Source: Salvator merianae | Taxonomy: Eukaryota > Chordata > Lepidosauria > Squamata > Teiidae | Assembly: GCA_003586115.2 (NCBI GenBank) | Contig: QVOM02000119.1 | Span: 48,323,428-48,387,427 of the forward strand | Direction: 5' to 3' | Length of the DNA: 64,000 nt | In this document: one piece after another, positions 40,001 through 51,500 of the stretch | Layout of the letters: each line of letters opens with the position of its first letter | Position numbering within the stretch: the first letter of the stretch is position 1 | Translations under genes and position numbers: made by a program | The notes under the pieces: model-generated | Database searches by the model: none | Seen by the model: only the letters and a program-made list of their open reading frames with translations | What the model was told of the DNA's origin: nothing

Positions 40001-42498
40001 AGATTACTCACAAAGAAAAATAATATGCCTAAGAGATGCAAACGGTTGTTACTTCTAAGGGGTGCACTTGTACTGCAGAAGAAATAGCAAGGTGAGGGTG
40101 ATGTGCAGTCCTTTTGCTCTGCACATAGATTCTTTGGTGAATGCCTGTTTGGAGGTTTACACTCTTCTCTTTCCTAAGTCGGCAACCTCGAAATCCAGCT
40201 AAAGAGTGTAAACCTCCAAACAGGCATTCACCAAAGAATCTATGTGCAGAGCAAAAGGACTGCACATCACCCTCACCTTGCCATTTCTTCTGCAGTACAA
40301 GTGCACCCCTTAGAAGTAACAACCGATGGTATGCCTTGAAGATCCAACACTTCAAGGCCTTCTGGTCTTTTGCAAATGGTTATCTACATGCTTTGGCAGT
40401 TCCATAATATATTGCAAAATCAGTATTCAGTTGTTTGTTAATAGATAACTGTATATAAATTTTGGATTGTTACTTATTGTCCACACCCTATTGTAGCTGT
40501 TCAGTGTGAAAGGAAGCCTGTTGAAGTATCACGAGAAAAATCTTCTAATTGTGCAGCTTCTACAGAAAAGATTTATATACGGAAAGATTTGCGGAGCCCA
40601 CTTACAGCAACTCCAACATTTGTAACAGACAGTGAAACAGGAAGGTATGTTACCACTGCACTGGATTGAGTAGCTATGTGCTATTTCTTATGACCCAAAA
40701 GAAACATTTGTAACATTTTATTTCAGATCAACAGGAATGTTGGAACCAAGTATGTTTGTGAATATTCATCAATCTGGCATAAAGAATGAATCCACTGTCT
40801 TGATGACTCAAGAAAAGGTATACAGTGTAATAAAGTACTGTATTTAATTTTACTGCATAGATCTATACTCATTCCAGGAGTAGGTGCCAGTCTATAGCTC
40901 GGCCATGAACCTTAGACCTTAGGCATTGGGCATTGGATGCGGCACCAGTATGCCTTCTCACAAGTAAGACTCAGGAAGTTGGGAGGAGTCTTCTGAACTC
41001 CAGAGACAACATTGTTACACTCCTGCACTTGTTTTGGTCAGGCTGGAGAACAATCCACCCTTGGCACCTGCTGTTTTCCTCAAGGCAGAACCTGTGAGCC
41101 TATGCATTTGACTTCTGGCTGATGATGGGCATTTACTAGTATGAAACTAGTGATTTATGAGCAAGAAGATAACTAAACAATTGTCAGCAGTATACACTAG
41201 AACTTATTTGATGCTGGTATTTTAAATGCTTTTTATTAGGTGTATTTTTGTTTGTGCATGTGTGTTGCTTGCTTGCTTATTTATTTACTTATTTTCCACT
41301 CATGTGCATCTTACTCTGAGAATTCAAATCTTCTACTACTGCTTACTTTCAATTGATGGAGACATTTCTAGACGTACTTCTTTTGGATTAGTTTGATCAA
41401 TTCTAACAGTTATTGGAAAAATTATATGAAAAGTACTGTGATGATCTGATTGTTTTGCAAGGGTAGTTGTCTACCTGGTAATACAGACAATTTCTTTTTC
41501 TTTTTTTTCTTTTTTTAAATTTTAACATATTTTATTATGTTAATGATAAAAAAATTAACTGAAATTAACTTTAATAAAAAATTAAAGAAAAAAAATTAAC
41601 TGTGTCCTATTTTACTCATGCTTTAGGCTGAAACATGTCAAGGAGACTTAAGTACTTTAGCAAATGTGGTAACATCGTTAGCAAGTCTAAGCAAGTCCAA
41701 AGATGTTCCTCAAAGTAGTCCCGAAATGTCTATGATAGAAAGCTTAAGTAATGGGGATGCATCCCTGTCTGAACTCCAACAAGATGAACATGCAAGTACT
41801 GATGTTACAAGGTAAGAATGATAATGTATGAAAATAATAATTCTGAGGTCAGTGTTGGCATCTAACCATCAGTGGTGCACAATTTCTGCAGTGCTTACCT
41901 ACTCCCAGCTCGTACCTGGGTGATGTAGAGAAGCTGGGCTTGTTGGCTGAAGCACACTGCCAGGTCTCTCTACATGGTTTGTTTCTGTCAAATGGCACAA
42001 GCCTGGTTATGATCCAGATAAACTTATTCCTGATGTTAAAGGTAGGAAAAAAGTACTTTAAACTTCTAAAGATAATACTTAATTGGCAATGATAGCATGT
42101 TTCTCTTTTTATAAGGATGGATTTAGAGAAAGAATGCTGCGTGTGTATCGGTTATTTGTTTTGCAAATATACACAATAGGGAAAAATGTAAATTAACAGC
42201 ATCCTGATGATACTTATTAATACAGGGCTATAAATGTCATGTCTTACTACAATTCGAAATTTCTGTAATTGGAACTTCTTATGCATGTTTACACAGACAC
42301 ATTGGAGTTGCCTTTCCATTTTAGAGTATCCACATCCACTCCATTACAAGAGATCTGAGGTTGGGCAAAGGATCAGGAAAGAGACAGCATCGCTGACTTC
42401 TGGGGCGATGTTGCTGTTACTTCCACTGTGCTCCTTATATCTTTCTTTTTGTGGTTTTGGGGAGCAATGAAAAATAGAGGCACTCCTTACACACACTC

Positions 42499-42536
<38 letters not shown>

Positions 42537-45500
42537 CTTGGTTTAGTGAGCTATTGCTACTGCCATTGCCAGAGTGGCCCCGGCGGGCATAACTATCTGG
42601 TTGAGAACTCACTGCTTACAGAAAATGGCATGAGTGCTTTTTTTCAGAATAAACATGCTACTCAAACTGCTTCATCAGAAAGAAGTAGCTTGTAAGAAGT
42701 TTTGGAAGTTCTACTTTTTACAGTTCTTCAAAGCATTCTTAGTGGACTTCAGATAGGACTAAGGATATAACCAAATTATTATTTTTTTCTTGTGTTGATA
42801 GGGTCTTAGATTAATGTGTATTTTTTGGGCCTGAAATATTTTTTGTTAAATCCAGTTGAGTTGCACATACATATCAATGACTAAACAAAAACTCATCATT
42901 TTGACTTAAGGGAAATTTTGTATCTCTTCCTCCTCATGCCAAGGCTTTTTTTTTTTCTTGGCCATTGTCTATATGATATGATGGAATTTTGTGAGTTTCT
43001 GCTTGCAATACATTGCTTAAAGGACAGGTTTCTAAGATTGATCACTTGGTCTTGCAGACCAGATGAAAAGCTTGAAAGTACCTATCTTCTTTCTCTCTGT
43101 CTTTTCATTATATAGATTTCATAACTGTACATTACCCTGTGCTTGAACAATTCTGATGTTCTAGGGTTTGGGAGGGCAAATTGGAAAGCTATAAGAACAC
43201 CTCTCTTCTTCTATCAAGACTGTCTCTTTTTCTGTTTGCGTTTTTTCAGTTTTCAATATATTTCTTTATAGGGCATTTGATACACTTGCAAAGGCACTAA
43301 ACCCAGGAGAGACTGCATCATGTCAGAGCTCTGTGGAAAGTATGGAAGCCACTGCACATCTGGCTGGTGAAGAAGGAAATATGGATATAGTTGAAATAGA
43401 AGGCCCACTACTCAATGAGGCTCATATAGCTTTCAGGGTATTTGAATAGTTATTGTTTATAACCATAAACTACAAAATTTAATTTTTGCAGAAATTGTTT
43501 TAAAATCTGCATAAGCATGAGGATTATATCACCACTGAGTGGTTAGCTGACTTTTTTTAAAGATAATATGTGTGATTGCAGACCACTTTAGTTTGTACAT
43601 AGAAGAAACCTGCATTGTATTCCCTCAAGACCATTAGTGCTCCAGCTATCAAAGAAGATATTGAATTTAATGCAATATATAGTCTATATGTAATGATGAA
43701 AATCACTTCATTTCTTACAAAGTAAAGCTCAGCAGGGGAATGCCAGATTGAGTTTGTGAGTTAGAAAATAAGATAGCAAATAATAATGCAACTTCTGGAT
43801 ACCCTGGGTTTTCTCCAAAGGAGCTTCTAATGTTAACTATGTAGTTTATCAATATTATTTTTAAACAGCAATTGTTTGTATGGACCACAAATCAATATAA
43901 ATGCCCATATTATTTTGTGTATGAAGTTTATGAAGTTTTTTACTGTGCTCTTTTGGATATTTTTTATGGGGGGAGTTTGTGTTTGCAAGAGAAAGAGAGA
44001 AAGATAATCTGTTAGATATTACATGATAATGTATTGACTCATCCCTGCCAATTTAACAGTGTCCTTTAAGAACATAGCTTCTTCATTTTCATTTTCATCT
44101 GTTCATTATCTCATAGGAACATATTCACATTTTGAAGTAGCTATTCAATTAGAAGATTCATTAGCAAAAGATGGTTCTGATAAATCACTCCGTTCCTTAA
44201 ATCAAATTAGGAGAGAACTCTGTGACATTGTGCTTGACTTTCTGATGCGAATTCCACCCACTGGTCTAACTTTAGGAGCTATATTAGCATCAACAAACTA
44301 ATCAGAATTTTCTAAGTAAGGTTTTAAAACCTTATATAACATTTGTGTGACAAAGTACTAATTTTTTTAAATGTGCATTTTTGTGACAGCTTACGATGCC
44401 TTCTCCTATGCCTGAATACCTGAATGTTCATTATATTTGTGAATCAGCCTCCAGACTGCTTTTCTTGTCTATGCACTGGGCACGTTCTATTCCTTCCTTT
44501 CAGGCTTTAGGGTGAGTAGAGAAAGATTTGCTTAATATAGCTAATATTCTTTGAGGCAAGGATTTTTATTGTAAAATATTTAGAATGGGTCATTGCAATT
44601 TAAAATTATAGCATGTAATCCTTTTTATTTATTTTAGTAATTTGTATTCCTATATTCTAAATATCTATTTCCTTATATTTCAAGTTTTGATGATAATAAA
44701 CTAATCAAATCTATAAAATACCATTTAAGTGCAACAAATATTAATAATCATTTCAAAATGCTTGTATGACAAGTCATATTCTCAGTCACTGTTTAAAGGC
44801 CATCAAGAATTGCATCAATCAAATTTCCAGAGCAGGGAGTTTCAAAATGGGGTTCTCCCAGAGAAGAAACTTGCTTATATGTCAAAACCTGTGGTACTAC
44901 TCATAACATGGTATGAATTAAGATCTTCCGGTCTAAAAACCCAAGGAGAATTATATGGGAAGAAACCATGCACAGTATCCCTAGACAAATTATTTGTATG
45001 TCATGAAGAATCGTCAAATCATCATGGAAACTTAGTAGCCAGTTCAAATCTTTTTCAGTAGGAGCTTTGCCACAACACTGTTCAACAGCTGTAGTTTGTG
45101 TTTTATCTTCAAGGACAGATCCATATAAAATGTGTTAAAGTAATCTCAATGGGAGTTATAAGAGCTTGCATAACTGCTCTATAACCCATCTATCCAAAGC
45201 CAAAAACAACCACCTGGTTTGTGTTCCATGGAGACATTGGGATTTCCAATGGCATGTAGTGTCAAAGAAATTCCTAAGCTTCAGACTCCCTTTTTTTGTG
45301 GAATTAAACCTCTGTGGGGCCTTTTCAGTGGTGACCTCCAGACTGTGGAACACTCGTCCCCCAGAGTCAAGCTTCTTCACTTTACATCTTTAGGAGAGTA
45401 GTGAAGACGCACCTATTTACCTTGCCTTTGGCTAAATATACAGCTTTCCCTCCCCACTTTTAGGCACTGCTACTGCTTTAATTGTATGCCTTTTATGTTC

Positions 45501-45558
45501 TGCTTTTTAATGTTGTAACCCACCCTGAGACCTTCGGGTATAGGGAAGGATAAAAATG

Positions 45559-45599
<41 letters not shown>

Positions 45600-48500
45600 T
45601 AGAGAACAGATTATCACTGAAATTACTGTTTAATCCAGTGGTATCCTCCACTAATGGATAAAGAAAATCTTTAAATGTCCCATTCCTTTCTCTGAATCCC
45701 AGCATGCCCCCTTCAGAATCTGTTCCAGATAGTTGGGAAAACCTCCAGAACACAGCAAAAGCTGTTTGGGCAATTAGAAACAATTGCCAAATGCTCTGAA
45801 GGAAGACATTTTCAGGAAAATAGCACGGCACCTGAAAGTGGCACCTCCTAGAAAATAAACATCACACTCTTGAATGAAAACCTTGTTATGTAGGGATCCC
45901 ATTCTCTTGCGGTTAGAAACAGAGTATAACTCAGATGTGTCATGAAGTCACATTTCACAGTGAGGTACAGATTATTTCACAGTTGTACAGTTGGGAGTGT
46001 ATGCTGTATGTTATCCTCAAGTGAACAATTTAATTATAATTATTTTATGTGTTTTTTTTGTTAACCAACTTTTATTAATAAACTTGTTATATTATAAATA
46101 TGCATATTATGTCCGTACTTTTCCATACAATTACTCCCTCCTTTCTCTCTTCCTTTTTGTCGTCTTCTATGCTTCCATCCATTTTTGTAGAAATTCTTTT
46201 TCAGGTGTCTCTATATCTCTTTCTATAATTATTTTTTAATAGGCAGGATAACAGCATATCATTAGTGAAAGCCTGCTGGAATGAACTTTTTACTCTTGGC
46301 CTTGCGCAGTGTTCACAAGTAATGAATGTAGCAACCATATTAACTGCATTTGTAAACCATCTCCATAGTAGCTTACAACAAGGTAAGACTTGCCTATCTA
46401 AACCCATTCCAAAGTTATAGCTTTGATTTGTTTAGTGTAGAAATTTTAAGACCTTAAATATGTACAAATATAGTTGCTCATATTCTTTCTTGTCACCTTG
46501 TGCCTTGTACAGGCAGCTCTAGTTCTTATTTTTCTTTTTTTTCATACAATACTATATCAGTCAGCTCATTGCCAGCACCCAGGCACAGTATTCATGCATT
46601 CGTATATTACATATAGTGTGACTTATTTTCCAAGTTCAAATTTGACCTGGACATTATTTTTTTAAATGGTATAGTTGACACAGGTTGTTAATATAACATG
46701 TATATTATCTGTATAATGTAGGTTTTATAATAATAATTGTCATAATAACTCAGGTTAGTGAAAAGATGGCATTTGAACATATTTCTATTTCCGTGAAATA
46801 ATGCATTATTATAACATTTCTCTGTAAGGAAGGTTTGAAAGGTCCTGAAATTCATCAGAGGTTTCAGGGACTATGTCAGTCTTCAATATTTGAGTGATGC
46901 AGATCATTCAAGAAGTGTTATGAATGCATTAAGAATGAAGTGTGCAAAGGAAGACCAGCAGCCATAGTCAATGATGTGGTAGTTGTGCATGCTAATAGAT
47001 TCATGTGGAGTAACAGAAGAATTACTAGGCATAAATTAGCTTTAACTAGTAGCTAATTAATAGTAGTATTGATAAGATACTCTTACTTCAAGTCTGTGTA
47101 TGGTGTGCCCAAATAGTTGTCTCTAGGACAAATTTCAACAGTCCAAAATCAACAGCTTCAGGAGGAAGAAGAGGACTTACTGGATTGTATTGTAACAATC
47201 AGTGAGATGTGTAACCATCACTTTATTCCTGAAGACACATATTCCAGTTTGGAATGACCCACAAATTTTCCTTCACCAAAAAAATTCAAGCAAATAAGGT
47301 AGTGACAGTCCTGATATGGTGTTGACATCAGCTGAAATACTTCGGTACTTTGAAAAGCGATGGCAATACTTTTATTTTACTGTTAACCATGCAATTAAAA
47401 ATAATAGTAAAATTTGGATCAAATTTGAACATCCTTCATATTTATTGATAGGTAAGAGACATATTAAGTGCTATTTTACAGACCTAGAAATGCAGTTAAT
47501 TGTTTTTTTTTAATACCGTAGTGAAAGCAGAGTTCATGTTTTCTGATTTTAAATAGTCTTGGGCTATTATCGAGCTGTTCGAAGAAGATTGTTGACAGGT
47601 TAAGTTAGCAAAAGCCTGCAGGTTCTTGATTGAAGGTTAGTTTAATCCTCAATCATAGAAATGATCAATTGAAAGAAAATGATAACTGCAGAAGAGTGTC
47701 CTGTCTCAGTTTTTAATCTTTTTCAGGATTGGTTTAATTTTTCCTCAGGACAGAATAATTCTTGAATCCTCTTTAGAAACAGTGGTGATCTTGAGCCTAT
47801 AAAAGGCCACGATAGTGGGTGAGATGTAGATGGTAACATACTGAGATAGGTGTGAAAAGCTGAGACTAGCTAAATGAGTGAGTCAGAAGAGATCAGCTAA
47901 TATGAAGAGTAACAAGAAGTCAGGAAGCTCATGGAACTGAGAGGAAAGGACAGAGTGTAAGAAGATTAAAGTACAACCGTAGAAGAGCCTTTTAGTCTGA
48001 AGGGAGCTGCTGTAAGATGTTCTCTGAAAGATGACGAGACCTTTTAACTAAGGCAAGGAAGCAAGCAACCTAATCTATATGAGAAAGGACTAGTGAGGAA
48101 GCCTGAGAGAGATGGGCCTGATTCTTCAGAATGGTATTGGATCTCAGAAGTAAGAACATAACTCAGAGAATTAAAATAGTGCAGGATTTGTTACATTCCA
48201 AAACCTGAGTTAACTATTTAATATATAACCTTTATTAGGCTTTTTGTTGTTTTTAATTCCTATCTCTTGGCAGTCTGTTGCAGATTTTATACCCCCAATT
48301 TTCAACTGGTTGTTTATTTTGGTTTTGTGTGTTTCTTCTAATTGTTCTAATGTCCTATGAGATCTTGGGGTATAGCGAGAAAAAGCAAGCTCAAAAATAT
48401 CTTTAACATTTATCATTATTAGGATTTTTCCCCTAAAGTCTTACAATTATTTCCTAGTTTATCCTGTGCTGAAGCTTTAAAACCATGTTATCCAAGTGGA

Positions 48501-51500
48501 GTAATAGTTATTTCAATATTCTGGCAACAGATTGTAATGGGAAGAGCATCTGTGTAAAATTAATATAGCCTGAACTGTACTCTTTCACCACATGGTAATG
48601 GGATCCCACTTTAAAGAAACAGTTCATTAATAAGCATTTTCATTTAAAATTATTTTCATGAATTTCACAGCCTTCAAAAAGAAGGAAACTTATTAAATTT
48701 TCATTATTTTGCATTAGATAAGCTTTCAACAGACAGAGGAAAACAAGTGATGGAGCATATCTTCAAACTGCAGGAGTTCTGTAACAGTATGGTGAAGCTC
48801 TGTCCTGATGGTTATGAATATGCTTACTTGAAAGCAATTGTTCTTTTTAGTCCTGGTATGTACAAACATGAGGCTAGAAGTATTATAAAGTTGGTACCTC
48901 AACGTATCTCATCTGCTGTAGAGCATCTTAGGAATTTTATTCAAGGGTGGCTTGAAGCATAAATTTCTAGGGTTTTACTGGTCTCTTTTTATGATGTTTA
49001 TAAAATACTTCTGCTGTTAAGTGATCCAAATTTTATTTTGGACTATAGAAATTTATCTAATGCTTTAGGGATGTGCCAAATGACTGTAGAGGCAGAGCTT
49101 TTCCCAAAAGCTTTACGTGATTTCTGAGGATGATGTCGCATCCAGGAGGTGAAGGAACTCAACTCTTTTTTGTAGCGTGCTCTGGTAGCCATTTTAGCCT
49201 TCTTCATGGGCACAGTTGCAAGGCACATTGGTGTGTCTCATCGTGTATGCATGCAACTTCCTGTGTTCCATAATACTCATAAATATGTCTGACCCTTGTC
49301 TTTCTTCTACGAAACAAACGGCTGACTACAAATAATCCCTACATCTGTCTAGTTTACTTCATGGCCTATGCTACTTTTTGTTGAAATAAGGAATCTCATG
49401 CTTTTATAATCTCTTTAAATTTTGTATGGTATTTAAACAAATTGTACTGCATAAATGCCCTAGTTGTCTTAAAACACATGTAAGCAGGGGTGGCCTTCAT
49501 ATTGAAGACTAGATGCCCTTTGATTCCGTCTTTCCAACAGGGTTTGTCCATTATGAACTCCCTGGTCAAGTACTGTCAGGCCATGCAGGTAGTAGGCCAG
49601 GCACCCTAATGAACTGGAGATACAGTGGGACTAACAAGCAGATGTGGTTGGAACAGTGGCATAATAGTGGTATTTAATGCAAACACTATTAAGTCCTTGG
49701 CAGAAGAAAAGGAAGCCTTTGGCAGAAGAGCAGCCAGCACCATAAATTATGTTGAGTGAAACAGAACCTCTACAAGGCACTTTCTTGAACATGGCAAGGT
49801 CATGTTTATCTCACAAGCAACCTAACAGATTGAGTGGGATGTATTTAACCTTTCCTTTGCAGTTTCTTGTACACCACAGAAGTGTATGTACAAATGGTAG
49901 AGAAGCTGACTTTTAATAGAATTTTTTTGCAGCAGGAGTTATCTTCCGTGAAATTTGTAAGGAATGGAGAATTTACAGTGAAACACATCCCATCTTCTCT
50001 CTAGTTTGATGGGGTTTTTTATAAGTAGTTTGGCGATCTTGATCTGGAATCTAAAACTGATATATGCTGTTCAGTAAGTAGGTGTTTTTAAATGGTCTCC
50101 TGCAAGGGGGAGCCAATCTCTTATCTAAACCCTTGTCCATAGTTAGGACAAATTCTCTGTATCCATGACAGACCTGCAAAAAAGATTTGATGCATTTGTG
50201 GATTTGAGTTTCCATATTGCTTCTAGTATGCTTTGATTGGAGCAGTTTTGAGCATGAAACTGATTATAAATGTCTTGAATATAGTTGTATTATATTTAAG
50301 TTTTATAGTTCAATATTTAACAGATACCAGACTAGACAACTTGAATAGCAGGTTTTGTTCACATTTACGTTGATAGAAAAGTATTTAAACTGTGATGTAT
50401 TCCTTATTTCATCTTTCCTCTTCATCTTATTGGGAGCAAGCCATGTCTAATAATAAATTTGTTTTAGACCATCCAGGCTTGGAAAATATTGCACAGATTG
50501 AAAAATTTCAAGAAAAAGCATATATGGAATTCCAAGATTATGTAACAAAAGTATATCCTGATGATACCTACAGGTGTGTATAAATATTATAAATGTTTAG
50601 GGAGCATTTTTGTGATGGCTTATTTCATGCTACAGTATATAGATATACAGTTTGATTAAAAATAGAACATCAGTAAAGTATATTGCACAGTCCTAGAATT
50701 ACTTTGTGGAAAGATTTTGAAGGGTCAATTCTTTTGTTGGTAAGAAGAAGAAAAAATAGTATTCTTAACTAAGTTCACAGATTAAGTATTTCTCAAAGAA
50801 AACAGTGTCAATTTGGCACTGTATCGTGTGTTCAAATGGCAGTATTTACCCTAAAAGTATTCAGACTCTAGAAAAGGGATTGCTGTTATTGCTTCAAAAA
50901 CAGCTGAATTTTAAAAAAAAACACAAAAATAAGTAGCATAGGAATTATAGTAGCAGTTCCAGTTCCCAGTGGCTCAAGTAGACATAGCTGAGATACGTAG
51001 GTTGCCCCCCCCCAAAAAAAAATAGGACTATTACAAACTTTTTGCAGCTCCCAAGGATCTCAAAGGAACAGTGTGAGTGCCTGCTATGATGTATTATGAA
51101 TTCAGAAATCCCAACAGAGAAGTTAGAATGACAGAAGAAAGTATAGGATTGCATCCTATTACACTTGAATTATGATGTATGTGAATGGCTCAATGTTATA
51201 TTTAATATATCATAGAAATATAATTTGTATTTATTAATGAAGAACTGAAGATTTTTCATGTAAAAAGTTGTTATCTATTTGCCAAATCTGTATTTCAGGC
51301 TATCTAGGCTGCTTCTACGATTGCCTGCCCTAAGACTGATGAGTGCTGCTATCACTGAAGAACTATTCTTTGCAGGACTAATTGGAAATGTTCAGATTGA
51401 CAGTATCATACCATATATTCTGAGGATGGAAACTGCAGACTATAATTCCCAAATAATTGGTCACGCTGTATAAGAATTTAACCACAGATTCTTTACCATG

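Larger units (their letters stand above)
34866..40496 (+). other. NR2C1: NR2C1 intron 6, 5.6 kb
   Basis: Contains the 849-bp hAT element (36051-36899), an L2-type tail (38925-39079) and the 40043-40325 palindrome. Short open frames at 36900-37740 flank the hAT element but show no recognisable domain. Confidence 0.7.

Noticed and set aside
44729..45061. 110-codon open frame in NR2C1 intron 11
   Set aside because: No motif recognised, no acceptor in phase with exon 11, and it runs up to L2-like sequence.
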